Source: Candidatus Chryseopegocella kryptomonas (GTDB lineage: Bacteria > Bacteroidota > Ignavibacteria > Kryptoniales > Kryptoniaceae). From it: a stretch of DNA of 64,000 bases. The notes under the pieces were generated by a model. The model had not been told where the DNA came from. It was given only the letters and a program-made list of their open reading frames with translations, and ran no database searches. The DNA lies in the NCBI RefSeq assembly GCF_001536065.1, contig NZ_CZVW01000002.1, forward strand, positions 104,557-168,556. The letters are read 5' to 3'. Shown here in pieces: positions 48,106-57,482 of the stretch (the first letter of the stretch is position 1; every line of letters begins with the position of its first letter). The translations under genes were made by a program, and so were the position numbers.

Positions 48106-48952
48106 AAGAGAAATTCTCGTAGTTGAAAAAAATCCGATGCTTCCGCAAATTTTTCAAATTCGTTCAAGGAAGCAAGAAACATCTGATACTTTTACGCTTG
48201 AACTTGAACCTGTTGAAGCAGGCGTTGAATTTATTTTTAAACCGGGGCAATTTAACATGCTTTATGTTTTTGGCGTTGGAGAAGTTCCTATATCAATTAG
48301 CGGTGATCCGGAAAAAGTTTCACGCGTAACCCATACGACGCGAATGGTTGGAACCGTGACAAAAGCGATGGGGAAATTAAAGAAAGGCGACCTCATCGGT
48401 GTAAGAGGTCCTTTTGGTTCAAGCTGGCCTGTTGATAAATGTTCTGGGTGTGATGTTGTGATTGTTGCAGGTGGTATCGGGCTTGCACCATTAAGACCAG
48501 CAATTTATTACATTCTAAGGCGTCGCGAAAATTACAACAAAGCGATTTTGCTCTACGGTGCAAGGACCCCAGATGATATACTTTACAAGCACGAGATTGA
48601 AAAGTGGAAATCAAGATTTGATTTTGAAGTTTATGTCACTGTTGACAGAGGTACAAGTGGATGGAAGGGGAATGTTGGAGTTGTGACGACTTTGATCCCG
48701 CGTGCTCCGTTTGATCCTCAAAACACAATTGCCTTCGTTTGTGGTCCAGAGATAATGATGCGTTTTACAGCGCTTGAACTTATTAAAAGAGGAGTGAGCG
48801 AGAACAACATATTTATTTCAATGGAAAGAAATATGAAATGCGGGATTGGTTTATGCGGGCATTGTCAATTTGGACCTGTGTTTGTGTGTAAAGATGGACC
48901 TGTTTTCAGCTATAGTCAAGTTAAAAATTTGATATTTAAGCGGGAGATATAA
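48092..48952 (+). CDS. hydG: group 3b [NiFe]-hydrogenase gamma subunit, FAD/NAD(P)-binding reductase
   Basis: Diaphorase subunit that exchanges electrons with NAD(P)H. 286 residues from ATG 48092, preferred over TTG 48047, which lies deep in the previous gene. A ferredoxin-NADP reductase-like fold: FAD-binding [11 protein letters not shown] and [15 protein letters not shown](P)-binding [17 protein letters not shown], and a C-terminal [2Fe-2S] site with Cys spacing C-x4-C-x2-C-x7-C ([11 protein letters not shown]...). Followed by hydD one base later. Confidence 0.92.
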   Translation: MEVSEREILVVEKNPMLPQIFQIRSRKQETSDTFTLELEPVEAGVEFIFKPGQFNMLYVFGVGEVPISISGDPEKVSRVTHTTRMVGTVTKAMGKLKKGDLIGVRGPFGSSWPVDKCSGCDVVIVAGGIGLAPLRPAIYYILRRRENYNKAILLYGARTPDDILYKHEIEKWKSRFDFEVYVTVDRGTSGWKGNVGVVTTLIPRAPFDPQNTIAFVCGPEIMMRFTALELIKRGVSENNIFISMERNMKCGIGLCGHCQFGPVFVCKDGPVFSYSQVKNLIFKREI

Positions 48953-48953
48953 A

Positions 48954-49730
48954 ATGAAGGTGAAGAAACCGAAAATTGCTGTTTGGAAATTTGCTTCTTG
49001 CGATGGATGTCAATTAAGCTTGCTTGATTGTGAAGATGAATTGCTTGATGTCGTTGGGGCTGTTGAAATAGCATATTTCCTTGAAGCATCAAGGGCAACG
49101 GTTTCAGGACCTTATGACATTTCGCTTGTTGAAGGTTCAATCACAACTCCGCACGATGCGGAGAGAATTCACAAGATAAGGAAAGTTTCAAAGTATCTCA
49201 TAACAATTGGTGCGTGCGCAACAGCAGGTGGAATTCAAGCGTTGAGGAATTTTAAAGATGTTAAAGAGTTTATCTCAATTGTTTATGCAAATCCATCATA
49301 CATTGAGACATTAAACAAATCCACGCCGATTGCTGATCATGTTTTTGTTGATTTTGAACTCCGCGGATGTCCAATTAACAAATATCATTTGATTGAAGTT
49401 ATAAACGCATTCTTAAATGGACGAAAGCCGAATATCCCAACTTACAGCGTTTGTATGGAGTGCAAGAGAAATGGTAATGTTTGTGTTATGGTTTCAAAAG
49501 GGACTCCGTGCCTTGGTCCGGTGGTTCAAGCTGGATGCGGTGCTATATGTCCTTCTTACAATAGAGGTTGCTACGGTTGTTTTGGACCGAAAGAAACACC
49601 GAATGTTTTCGCTCTGTCGGAGCATTTTGTGAAACTTGGGCTTAAATCAGCTGATATAATTAGAGTGTTAAGAAATTTCAACTCATACGCTGAACCATTC
49701 AGAAAAGGGAGTGAAGCATATGAAAGATAA
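48954..49730 (+). CDS. hydD: group 3b [NiFe]-hydrogenase delta (small) subunit
   Basis: Small subunit carrying the Fe-S chain to the active site. 258 residues. Proximal cluster ligands in [12 protein letters not shown] (Cys16, Cys19), GACATAGG and ELRGCPIN. Further cysteines in [30 protein letters not shown] and GCYGCFGP would bind two more clusters. No Tat signal, consistent with a cytoplasmic enzyme. Overlaps hydA by 11 bp. Confidence 0.94.
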   Translation: MKVKKPKIAVWKFASCDGCQLSLLDCEDELLDVVGAVEIAYFLEASRATVSGPYDISLVEGSITTPHDAERIHKIRKVSKYLITIGACATAGGIQALRNFKDVKEFISIVYANPSYIETLNKSTPIADHVFVDFELRGCPINKYHLIEVINAFLNGRKPNIPTYSVCMECKRNGNVCVMVSKGTPCLGPVVQAGCGAICPSYNRGCYGCFGPKETPNVFALSEHFVKLGLKSADIIRVLRNFNSYAEPFRKGSEAYER

Positions 49731-51009
49731 AGTAATCAAAGTTGATTATTTAGCAAGAGTTGAAGGGGAAGGAGCACTTTATGTAAAAGTTAAAAACGGT
49801 TATGTAGTTGATGTTAAGTTGAGAATTTTTGAACCGCCGAGATTTTTTGAGGCATTTCTTCGTGGTAGAAGTTTTATGGAAGTTCCTGATATAACTGCAA
49901 GAATCTGCGGAATCTGTCCAATTGCGTATCAAATGAGTTCTGTTCATGCGATTGAAAGTATTTTCGGCGTCAAACCAACAAGACAAATTCGTGAGTTAAG
50001 AAGATTAATTTATTGTGGTGAATGGATTGAAAGCCACGCTTTGCACATTTTTATGCTTCACCTTCCGGATTTCTTCGGTTATGACGATGTAATTCAAATG
50101 TCAAAGCAATATCCGGATCTTGTTAAGAAAGCATTGCGACTTAAAAAAATCGGAAATGAAATTGTAAGAATAATCGGTGGGAGAGAAATTCACCCGATAA
50201 ATGTCAGGGTTGGTGGATTTTATAAAGTTCCGAAGAAAAACGATTTAAAAAAGATTGAAGATGATTTAAAATGGGCGAGAGATTTTTGCGTTGAAGCTGT
50301 TAAGTTCCTTGCTGGGCTTGATTTTCCGGATTTTGAGCAAGATTATGAATTTGTCGCTTTAAGTCATCCAGATGAATATCCATTTAACGAGGGAAGAATT
50401 GTATCAAGTAAAGGGCTTAACATTTCGGTTAATGAGTATGACAGTTATTTCATTGAGGAGCATGTGCCTCACTCAAATGCGCTTCATTCAAGCATCATAG
50501 GAAGAGGTGCTTACTTCGTTGGACCGCTTGCGAGATTTAACTTGAATTTTGATAAACTTTCTCCGCTTGTGAAGGAAGTTTCTCTTGAAATTGATTTCAA
50601 ACCAGTTTGTAAAAATCCGTTTAAGAGTATAATCGCAAGAGCTGTTGAGACGCTTTATGCGTGTGATGAAGCATTGAGGATAATTTCAGAGTATGAAGAA
50701 CCGGAGAATCCATTTGTTAGTTTTGAGATCAAACCTGGCATTGGATACGGTTGCACCGAAGCGCCTCGTGGAATTTTATATCACAGATATAAAGTTGATG
50801 AGAAAGGGATAATTCTTGATGCGAAGATTGTTCCGCCGACATCACAAAATTTGAAGATGATGGAAAGCGATTTGTGGAAATTTACAGCAACTTATCTGAA
50901 TTTACCGGAAGATGAATTGACTTGGAAATGTGAGCAGGCGATAAGAAATTACGATCCGTGCATCTCGTGTGCAACTCATTTTTTGAAACTTTACATTGAA
51001 AGGGAATAA
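49720..51009 (+). CDS. hydA: group 3b [NiFe]-hydrogenase alpha (large, catalytic) subunit
   Basis: Catalytic subunit holding the NiFe(CN)2CO site; reversible H2 oxidation coupled to NAD(P). 429 residues from ATG 49720, which has AAGGGA 9 bp upstream (a GTG at 49711 is possible). L1 motif RICGIC (61-66) and L2 motif DPCISCATH (412-420) supply the four Ni-binding Cys. Residues after His420 (FLKLYIERE) are the short C-terminal peptide expected to be removed by the protease encoded next. Maturation genes hypA-F are not in the window. Confidence 0.95.
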   Translation: MKDKVIKVDYLARVEGEGALYVKVKNGYVVDVKLRIFEPPRFFEAFLRGRSFMEVPDITARICGICPIAYQMSSVHAIESIFGVKPTRQIRELRRLIYCGEWIESHALHIFMLHLPDFFGYDDVIQMSKQYPDLVKKALRLKKIGNEIVRIIGGREIHPINVRVGGFYKVPKKNDLKKIEDDLKWARDFCVEAVKFLAGLDFPDFEQDYEFVALSHPDEYPFNEGRIVSSKGLNISVNEYDSYFIEEHVPHSNALHSSIIGRGAYFVGPLARFNLNFDKLSPLVKEVSLEIDFKPVCKNPFKSIIARAVETLYACDEALRIISEYEEPENPFVSFEIKPGIGYGCTEAPRGILYHRYKVDEKGIILDAKIVPPTSQNLKMMESDLWKFTATYLNLPEDELTWKCEQAIRNYDPCISCATHFLKLYIERE

Positions 51010-51475
51010 AGAGAAAAAAATTTTAATTGTTGGAGTTGGCAATTTATATCGTGGTGATGATGCGATTGGAATTTTGATGGCAAGGTATTTTAGAAAATTT
51101 TTTAAAGACAGTGTTAAGATAATCGGCGTTGATGCAACTTTTGAAGATTTGATCTGTGATTGGAAAAACTTTGATGTCGTCATCTTGATTGATGCAATTA
51201 TGGGAGATGATGCTGGGAAAATTTATCGGTTTGAGTATGGAATTGATAAAATTCCAGCTGTTTTAAAATTTTACTCAACTCATTCGTTTGGGGTTGCAGA
51301 GTATATTGAGCTTGCAGAAGCACTTGGAACTTTGCCAAAGAAATTGATTATTTATGGAATTGTCGGAAATAAATTTGACATCGGGGATTCAATCTCACAT
51401 CGGGTTAAACTTTCCTGCAAGAATCTCGTTGGGCTTGTGCTTGAAGATTTAAATAGCGGGAAATTTTTATTTTAA
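50996..51475 (+). CDS. hydrogenase maturation protease (HycI/HyaD family, M52)
   Basis: Nickel-dependent endopeptidase that trims the hydrogenase large subunit after metal insertion. 159 residues from TTG 50996, the only plausible start; it overlaps hydA by 14 bp. Conserved [16 protein letters not shown] with the metal-binding acidic residue, LIDAIMG with Asp, and [10 protein letters not shown] with His. A cognate role for HydA is strongly suggested by coupling. Confidence 0.9.
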   Translation: MKGNKEKKILIVGVGNLYRGDDAIGILMARYFRKFFKDSVKIIGVDATFEDLICDWKNFDVVILIDAIMGDDAGKIYRFEYGIDKIPAVLKFYSTHSFGVAEYIELAEALGTLPKKLIIYGIVGNKFDIGDSISHRVKLSCKNLVGLVLEDLNSGKFLF

Positions 51476-51527
51476 GGTGCGAATTTTTAAATTTTTCAAA
51501 AATTTTTCAAACAAAATTTATCGGCAA

Positions 51528-52598
51528 ATGGACAGAAATTTGCTTGACATATACAAGAAAGTTGAAAATGGGGAAAGATTAGATTTTGAAGATGGTGTAA
51601 AACTTTTCAAATCGGATGATCTTATCACGATTGGAATGATGGCAGATATGGTCAGGTGGAGATTGCACCCGGAGCCGGTTGTAACTTATATAATTGACCG
51701 AAATATAAACTATACAAACATTTGCACCACGGAATGCACTTTTTGCGCTTTTTATGCAAAGGTTGGAGACAATGTTAAAGGTTATACTCTTGATTATGAA
51801 ACGATAGGTAAAAAGATAGAAGAAACGATTCAGCTTGGCGGGACGAGGATTTTGTTGCAGGGTGGTTTAAATCCCGAGCTTGGGATAGAATTTTATGAAG
51901 ATTTATTCCGTTGGATAAAGGAGAATTATCCGCAGATATGGCTACATGCCCTTTCGCCCGAGGAGATTTTGCACATTGCAGAGGTTTCAAAAATGAGGGT
52001 AAGGGATGTTTTAAAGAGATTGATTGATGCAGGATTGCAATCAATTCCCGGCGGTGGTGCGGAAATTTTAGTTGACAGAGTTAGAGAAAAAATTTCTCCA
52101 AAAAAATGCACAGCTGATGAATGGCTTGGTGTTATGTATGAGGCGCATCAACTCGGTTTAAAGACAACTGCGACGATGATGTTTGGACATGTTGAAACTT
52201 ATGAAGATAGGGTTCAACATATGTTGTTAATTCGTGAGCTTCAAGATATAACAGGTGGCTTTACATCGTTCATACCTTGGACATTTCAGCCGAGAAATAC
52301 TCAACTTGCAGAGAATATGGACAATTTGAAAGAGCGATCAACTGGATTTGATTATTTGAAGACGCTTGCAATTTCAAGGTTAATGCTTGACAACATACCA
52401 ACGATACAAGTTTCTTGGGTGACGCAGGGATTAAAGATGGCTCAAATTGGTTTAAAATTTGGTGCGGATGATTTTGGAAGTTTGTTGATAGAAGAAAATG
52501 TTGTAAGTGCAGCTGGGACAAAGCATCTTGTCACGCTTGAACAAATGTTAAAGGCGATAAAGGATGCAGGTTATGAGCCAAGAAAGAGGTTTAATTGA
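51528..52598 (+). CDS. mqnC: cyclic dehypoxanthinyl futalosine synthase
   Basis: Radical-SAM enzyme of the futalosine menaquinone pathway, cyclising dehypoxanthine futalosine. 356 residues from ATG 51528, where homologues begin; a GTG at 51477 would add a lysine-rich stretch. Motif IIDRNINYTNICTTECTFCAFYA carries the CxxxCxxC cluster site, followed by ILLQGGLNPELGIEF and SIPGGGAEIL. The DRNINYTN wording separates MqnC from MqnE. It lies 52 bp after the hydrogenase protease and overlaps tadA by one base. Confidence 0.92.
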   Translation: MDRNLLDIYKKVENGERLDFEDGVKLFKSDDLITIGMMADMVRWRLHPEPVVTYIIDRNINYTNICTTECTFCAFYAKVGDNVKGYTLDYETIGKKIEETIQLGGTRILLQGGLNPELGIEFYEDLFRWIKENYPQIWLHALSPEEILHIAEVSKMRVRDVLKRLIDAGLQSIPGGGAEILVDRVREKISPKKCTADEWLGVMYEAHQLGLKTTATMMFGHVETYEDRVQHMLLIRELQDITGGFTSFIPWTFQPRNTQLAENMDNLKERSTGFDYLKTLAISRLMLDNIPTIQVSWVTQGLKMAQIGLKFGADDFGSLLIEENVVSAAGTKHLVTLEQMLKAIKDAGYEPRKRFN

Positions 52599-53053
52599 TG
52601 CGTGAGCATAGACATTGGATGGAGTATGCGTTGAAAGAGGCGCAAAGGGCATTTGAACTTGGGGAAGTTCCAGTTGGAGCTGTGATAGTTTATAAAGATA
52701 CGATCATTGCGAAGGGTTATAATCAGGTTGAGATGTTAAAGGATGCGACTGCGCACGCAGAGATGATAGCATTGTCTGCTGCGTATAATTATTTTAAGAG
52801 TTGGCGACTTGAAGGTTGCACGATTTATGTGACGCTTGAGCCGTGTCCAATGTGCGCTGGTGCAATTGTGCTTTCAAGGATTGATAAAATTGTCTTTGGA
52901 GCTTATGATTTTAAAGCGGGGGCTTGCGGAAGCGTTTATAACATAGCTGAAGATGGAAATTTAAATCACAAGGTTGAAGTCGTAGGTGGAATAATGGCTG
53001 ATGAAGCGCAGAGTTTGTTAAAGGCATTTTTTAATGGTTTAAGGGAAAAATGA
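52598..53053 (+). CDS. tadA: tRNA-specific adenosine deaminase TadA
   Basis: Zinc deaminase converting A34 to inosine in tRNA-Arg. 151 residues. Zinc and catalytic motifs HAEMIAL (His and Glu) and PCPMCAGAI (two Cys); the segment SRIDKIVFGAYDFKAGACGSV is typical of TadA rather than cytidine or guanine deaminases. ATG 52598 follows AGAGGT by 8 bp; a TTG three bases earlier is possible. Followed by a terminator hairpin. Confidence 0.92.
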   Translation: MREHRHWMEYALKEAQRAFELGEVPVGAVIVYKDTIIAKGYNQVEMLKDATAHAEMIALSAAYNYFKSWRLEGCTIYVTLEPCPMCAGAIVLSRIDKIVFGAYDFKAGACGSVYNIAEDGNLNHKVEVVGGIMADEAQSLLKAFFNGLREK

Positions 53054-53056
53054 AAT

Positions 53057-53090
53057 GGGGCAGTTTTTACAACTGCCCCGTCAATTTTAT
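53057..53090. terminator. hairpin terminator between convergent tadA and T9SS cargo gene
   Basis: Perfect 9-bp stem GGGGCAGTT / AACTGCCCC with a 5-nt loop, followed on the plus strand by GTCAATTTTATTATTT and on the minus strand by ATTTCATTTTT. Likely works in both directions. Confidence 0.85.
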
Positions 53091-54559
53091 TATTTGACAA
53101 AAATAAGTTTCTTGCTTTCAACAAATTTACCTGCCTTCAAAGTGTAAATGTATGAACCACTTGAAAGTTTGCTTGCGTCAAAAATAACTCTGTATGTTCC
53201 AGCGTCAAGAACATCGTCAACAAGTGTTGCGATTTCCTGTCCAAGTATAGTGTAAATTTTTAAGCTAACTTGTTCTTTTTTCGGAATTGAAAATTCAATC
53301 GTTGTCGTTGGGTTAAATGGATTTGGGTAGTTTTGTTTAAGTTCATAACCCTGTGGGATTTGATCATTCAATTTTTCAACCTTCAACGGTATCACAGGCA
53401 AAGTCCCTTGATAGACCCACTTATCAACAGTCCATCCGTAGTAAGATTGTGTGTAAAGATTTTTATTTTCATCAAATTTGACATCATAAACTGAAGTATA
53501 ACCAGATGCATTTCCTGGTGTTGTTCCATTTTCTCTGAGATTATATCCGCCTGTCATTATGAAATTCCATTTTGCTATGTCAATTGTATCAATTGGTTCT
53601 CCCGTTGTTCCGCTTAACACATAAATTCTCCCATATGGATAACCTTGTGAAAGTGGTGAGGGTCTCCAGACAGCGCAAGCAACAAATAAAAGATTATTCT
53701 CATCAAGATATTCAAGCCCAATTGGGGATGCTTTCCAAGCGGGTGTTGCACCTGTGTCTGCTTTGCCGAGTTGAAAATTAAATTTAGTGTCAATCTGATA
53801 TCCACTTTGAATTGAGCCAACATACTTGACAACTTTCCTCTGTGTTGTATCGGAGAAAGATACAAATAACCAAGTTCCATCGTTGTTAACTTCAATTCCT
53901 TTATAAACTCCATCTGGTAAATCAATTGTTAAAATTGGTGTGGCGGTGTGTGTTTCCCACGCAGTTGTGTTATCTTTAAGCGATGGGAAAATCTTAATGT
54001 CATCAGTTTTATTGAATGAACTATCATTGATAACAAAAACATTTCCGTTTCTGTCAAGGTCAAGTGAAAAAATTATATTGTCGCCCGTTTCAAGCCTGTA
54101 TGGAGTAGATAGTATAGTGTCCCCTGTAAATTTGAAGACAAGGATATTGTGTTTTTCATCGTTGTTTGCAACATAAATTAAACTATCTTGTGGAGTGGCA
54201 AGAATAAACCATGCATTTCTCATTAAAACCTCATCAAATACATCATTTGGATTTGTCCATGGAAGGTAGAAGTTACCAATCCCAGATGAGCCATAACCAT
54301 AGGAGTATAATCTACCGTTTGCGGAATCGGCGTTTACATAGGGGATAAGGAAACTTCGTGCGTTGTAGGTTGTCACACAAGCAATGAATGTATTTTCCTT
54401 AATCACAGCAACGCTTGGAGTATTGTGACCAGTTCCATTTGTCTCGTCATCGTAAGTTGCGTAAACACAATACCATCTTGAGGTCCATTGTGGTTGTTCT
54501 TGTGAAAATGCTAATGTAAGAAGGAAAACTGCAAAAAGTGAAATTGTAATAATTCGCAT
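53090..54559 (-). CDS. secreted protein with C-terminal type IX secretion sorting domain
   Basis: 489 residues. Signal peptide of about 19 residues (ISLFAVFLLTLAFSQEQ). The middle (~20-400) appears to be a beta-propeller-like region (GVYKGIEVNNDGTWLFVSFS; LEYLDENNLLFVACAVW) of unknown function. The last ~85 residues are a Por/T9SS type A sorting domain: ELKQNYPNPFNPTTTIEFSI, GQEIATLVDDVLDAGTYRV and SGSYIYTLKAGKFVESKKL. It should be exported by Sec and then by T9SS to the cell surface. Shine-Dalgarno AGGAGG and a good upstream promoter. Confidence 0.9.
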   Translation of the reverse strand: MRIITISLFAVFLLTLAFSQEQPQWTSRWYCVYATYDDETNGTGHNTPSVAVIKENTFIACVTTYNARSFLIPYVNADSANGRLYSYGYGSSGIGNFYLPWTNPNDVFDEVLMRNAWFILATPQDSLIYVANNDEKHNILVFKFTGDTILSTPYRLETGDNIIFSLDLDRNGNVFVINDSSFNKTDDIKIFPSLKDNTTAWETHTATPILTIDLPDGVYKGIEVNNDGTWLFVSFSDTTQRKVVKYVGSIQSGYQIDTKFNFQLGKADTGATPAWKASPIGLEYLDENNLLFVACAVWRPSPLSQGYPYGRIYVLSGTTGEPIDTIDIAKWNFIMTGGYNLRENGTTPGNASGYTSVYDVKFDENKNLYTQSYYGWTVDKWVYQGTLPVIPLKVEKLNDQIPQGYELKQNYPNPFNPTTTIEFSIPKKEQVSLKIYTILGQEIATLVDDVLDAGTYRVIFDASKLSSGSYIYTLKAGKFVESKKLIFVK

Positions 54560-54594
54560 AGCAAGCCTCCTGATTTATGTTTTTGTTCATTTTG

Positions 54595-54623
54595 AATATA
54601 TCAGGCCAATTGCAAATAGTCAA
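54595..54623 (-). promoter_or_regulatory. promoter of the T9SS cargo gene
   Basis: Minus strand TTGACT (54623-54618), 17-bp spacer, TATATT (54600-54595), 35 bp before the ATG at 54559. One of the best promoter matches in the window. Confidence 0.65.
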
Positions 54624-54674
54624 TAGTTCTATCGGAAAAATTTAATGCATTTAAAAATAGATTTAAAACTGTGG

Positions 54675-54703
54675 TTGATTTTCAAATGCTATTTTCATAA
54701 TTT
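54675..54703 (+). promoter_or_regulatory. candidate promoter of the TPR protein gene
   Basis: TTGATT, 17-bp spacer, TAATTT, 34 bp upstream of the ATG at 54738. Weaker -10 than its divergent neighbour. Confidence 0.4.
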
Positions 54704-54737
54704 CAATCAGAAGCAAAAATAAAAAATTTTGGCAAAG

Positions 54738-56651
54738 ATGAAAAAAATTATCTCAATAGCAACATTACTGCTTTTATTTGTTGCCCAAATTTTTTCTCAA
54801 AGTGTGACCTTGAAGGTGCGTGAGAAAACAATTTTAAGGGGTGAAAGATTTTTAACTGTTCAATTTTCCGTCAGAGATGCCAAAGAAAATTTCACAGATG
54901 TTGATGTTGCAAAAGATGCATATTATTTCTTTCTATGTTTGCCGGAGGGTGATTGGAAAATTGATGAAGAATTTGCAAAGGAATTTACAAGCAAGGTTTT
55001 AATCCAACAGGATGGGAATGTGTTTTATCCAGAGATTTATGATCTGATAACCGTTGGCGGGAAGATCGCTATAATAATTGGATTTGAGAAAAAGTTTCAG
55101 ATTGAAAAACCATTTAAGATCAATTATCCAATTTCTGAAAAAGTTGTAAGTTCAGGGGAGATGAAAATTCCCGAAAATCTGTGGGAGGGTTATTCAGAGG
55201 CGTTTAAAACATATCAGGAAGGTGTAAAATTTTACAACGAGAAAAATTATCAAACTTCCGCCGATGTTCTTTTCAAAGTTGTTGCAAATGATAAAGCAAA
55301 AAAATTTTCGTTCTACAAAGACGCACGGGAGAAATGTATAAAATCACTTGACAATATCCTCGTTGAACTCGTTGATAAGTTTAATTCTGTTGTCTCTGCG
55401 GTGATGGAGCCGGAAGAAAAACTTAAGGAGTACGATAGTTTAAAAGTTCAATTTCAAAACTATGTCAACAATATGTTAACTCCTAAACTAAATGTCCTTG
55501 CGGATACGCTTGTTTTCGCAATGGTTTCGCGCGCAAATGGATATTTTGAAAAACTTGAAAATGAAATTCAAGCAGAAAAATACCGTCTTGATGTAAAGAG
55601 CATTTCTTGGCTTAACACTGAAAAAGCAATTAATTTCAAATATCGCCTCGTAATTGATGCTCTTGCTTATTCTTTCACTTCGGAATCTTTCTGGAACAAT
55701 CCTGATACAACGAAATTTGAGTTTATTTTGCCTGATACGGTTTATGCCAATTTGAAAATTTTTGGAGTTGAAAAAGATTACAACATATTTCAGCGTGTTT
55801 GTATCTCAAATTTGAGAACGCGAGGGACATTATTTAATGAGAATTTTCTCGTCAATTTGTTGAATAATTCAAACGAACTTCCACAACCTTATTATGAAAT
55901 TTTTCTTGCAGTTGATAACTATGTGAGAAAAAATTATTCAGAGAGCAGAAACTATATCTTAAAGGCATTAAAGAAGTTAACAGATTATGAACTTTTGAGA
56001 AGATTGGAAATTTTAAAGGGCATGATTTTCGTGAAACAGCAGGGGCTCTCCGAAGAGGCGGTTTCACTTTATAATGAGGGTATAAGAAAATTATCAACTG
56101 GTGATAAAACCTCTGGACTTGATGCGATTAGGCGTGCGGTTCTGGTTGAGCCAAGATTTCCACTTGCAAATTACGCAATTGGCGAGATATACTTCAAAGA
56201 CAATGATTTTTATCCAGCTATAATTTATTTTTCAAAGGCAATTTCACTTGATTCAAATTTTGTTCTTGCTTACGAGCGACTTTTTGAAATTTACAAAATT
56301 CAGGGAAATTGGAACGACGCTAAGACACTTCTTGAGTCAGCTCTTTCAAATGGAAATGATTTCTGGGTTATAAGGGTTATGCTTGGGCAGGTTTATAATG
56401 AGTTGAAACTTTATGATAAGGCGATTGAATCTTTCACGAAAGCGATAAGTTATAATCCGTTAAATTATGAACAGTATATTTATCTTGGGATCGTTTATTC
56501 CAATGTCGGAAAATTTTCAGATGCTGAAAATATCTTGAAGAAAGCAGCGGAATTAAATCCAGATAGAAAAGAAGCGTATGAGGAGCTTAAGAAAATTGAA
56601 GGGTTGAAGAAATCTGAAATGAAGGAAAAAGAAAAGGGGCAAAAGAAGTGA
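54738..56651 (+). CDS. secreted TPR-repeat protein
   Basis: 637 residues from ATG 54738 (a TTG nine bases earlier is in frame). Signal peptide of about 20 residues (ATLLLLFVAQIFSQS). An N-terminal ~120-residue domain may be beta-rich. A helical middle region contains one TPR-like unit near 155-200. The C-terminal third has three or four clear TPR motifs (AIRRAVLVEPRFPLANYAIG; AIIYFSKAISLDSNFVLAYE; AIESFTKAISYNPLNYEQYI). A periplasmic scaffold is likely; partner unknown. surE begins just after its stop. Confidence 0.8.
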   Translation: MKKIISIATLLLLFVAQIFSQSVTLKVREKTILRGERFLTVQFSVRDAKENFTDVDVAKDAYYFFLCLPEGDWKIDEEFAKEFTSKVLIQQDGNVFYPEIYDLITVGGKIAIIIGFEKKFQIEKPFKINYPISEKVVSSGEMKIPENLWEGYSEAFKTYQEGVKFYNEKNYQTSADVLFKVVANDKAKKFSFYKDAREKCIKSLDNILVELVDKFNSVVSAVMEPEEKLKEYDSLKVQFQNYVNNMLTPKLNVLADTLVFAMVSRANGYFEKLENEIQAEKYRLDVKSISWLNTEKAINFKYRLVIDALAYSFTSESFWNNPDTTKFEFILPDTVYANLKIFGVEKDYNIFQRVCISNLRTRGTLFNENFLVNLLNNSNELPQPYYEIFLAVDNYVRKNYSESRNYILKALKKLTDYELLRRLEILKGMIFVKQQGLSEEAVSLYNEGIRKLSTGDKTSGLDAIRRAVLVEPRFPLANYAIGEIYFKDNDFYPAIIYFSKAISLDSNFVLAYERLFEIYKIQGNWNDAKTLLESALSNGNDFWVIRVMLGQVYNELKLYDKAIESFTKAISYNPLNYEQYIYLGIVYSNVGKFSDAENILKKAAELNPDRKEAYEELKKIEGLKKSEMKEKEKGQKK

Positions 56652-56653
56652 AA

Positions 56654-57445
56654 ATGCATATACTTGTTTCAAATGATGATGGCATAAATTCAGAAGGCAT
56701 TTGGGCACTTGTAAATGAGTTAAAGAAAGTTGCTGATGTAACTGTAGTTGCACCTGAGAAACAGATGAGCGCAGTTGGGCATGCTATAACTGTTCAGTAT
56801 CCGTTGAGAGTTAATCCTTTTTACAAAAATGGTGAATTTTTCGGATATGCTGTTGATGGAACTCCTGCTGATGCGGTTAAGCTTGCGGTTAAAGCGATTT
56901 TAAAAGATAAAAAAATTGATCTGTTAATTTCTGGAATAAACCATGGGACGAACACATCAATTAACATAATTTATTCTGGCACTGTATCAGCAGCAACGGA
57001 GGGGACAATTCTTGGTATACCATCAATTGCAATTTCACTTGCAACATATGCGCCAAATCCTGACTTTACATTTTCGGCAAAATTTGCTGTTAAACTTGCC
57101 GAATTTGTTTTTAAGAATGGTTTGCCAAGGGGGACGCTTTTAAATGTAAATGTTCCGCCTGTTCCTGAAAACGAGATAAAGGGAGTTCGTGTCACAAGGC
57201 AGGGCAATGCTTTCTGGGATGACTGGTTTGAGTTGCGTAAAGATCCAAACGGTAGAGATTATTACTGGCTTACGGGTAAATTTGTAAATTATGATCAAGA
57301 AGATTTGGATGCTGACCACACTGCGGTGCAGAACAACTTTATTTCAATTACGCCAATTCACTTTGATTTGACAAATTACAAGATGATTGAGGTTTTAAAA
57401 AATTCTGGACTTGAAAATCTTTTACAAGGACTTGACAAAGATTGA
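56654..57445 (+). CDS. surE: 5'-nucleotidase SurE
   Basis: Survival protein E, a metal-dependent nucleoside-5'-monophosphate phosphatase. 263 residues from ATG 56654 (GTG 56648 would add two). ILVSNDDGINSEGIWAL near the start holds the Asp-Asp metal ligands; GTPADAVKLAV and ISGINHGTNTSINIIYSGTV are conserved SurE motifs with Asn ligand and dimer tail. It lies directly after the TPR gene; its 3' end carries the promoter for the aminotransferase. Confidence 0.95.
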   Translation: MHILVSNDDGINSEGIWALVNELKKVADVTVVAPEKQMSAVGHAITVQYPLRVNPFYKNGEFFGYAVDGTPADAVKLAVKAILKDKKIDLLISGINHGTNTSINIIYSGTVSAATEGTILGIPSIAISLATYAPNPDFTFSAKFAVKLAEFVFKNGLPRGTLLNVNVPPVPENEIKGVRVTRQGNAFWDDWFELRKDPNGRDYYWLTGKFVNYDQEDLDADHTAVQNNFISITPIHFDLTNYKMIEVLKNSGLENLLQGLDKD

Positions 57446-57459
57446 AAAATTTTTATATT
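57432..57459 (+). promoter_or_regulatory. candidate promoter of the aminotransferase-serA unit, inside the end of surE
   Basis: TTGACA (57432-57437), 16-bp spacer, TATATT (57454-57459), 23 bp before the aminotransferase ATG at 57483. Confidence 0.6.
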
Positions 57460-57482
57460 TAATCAAAAAGCAGGTTTGAGGG

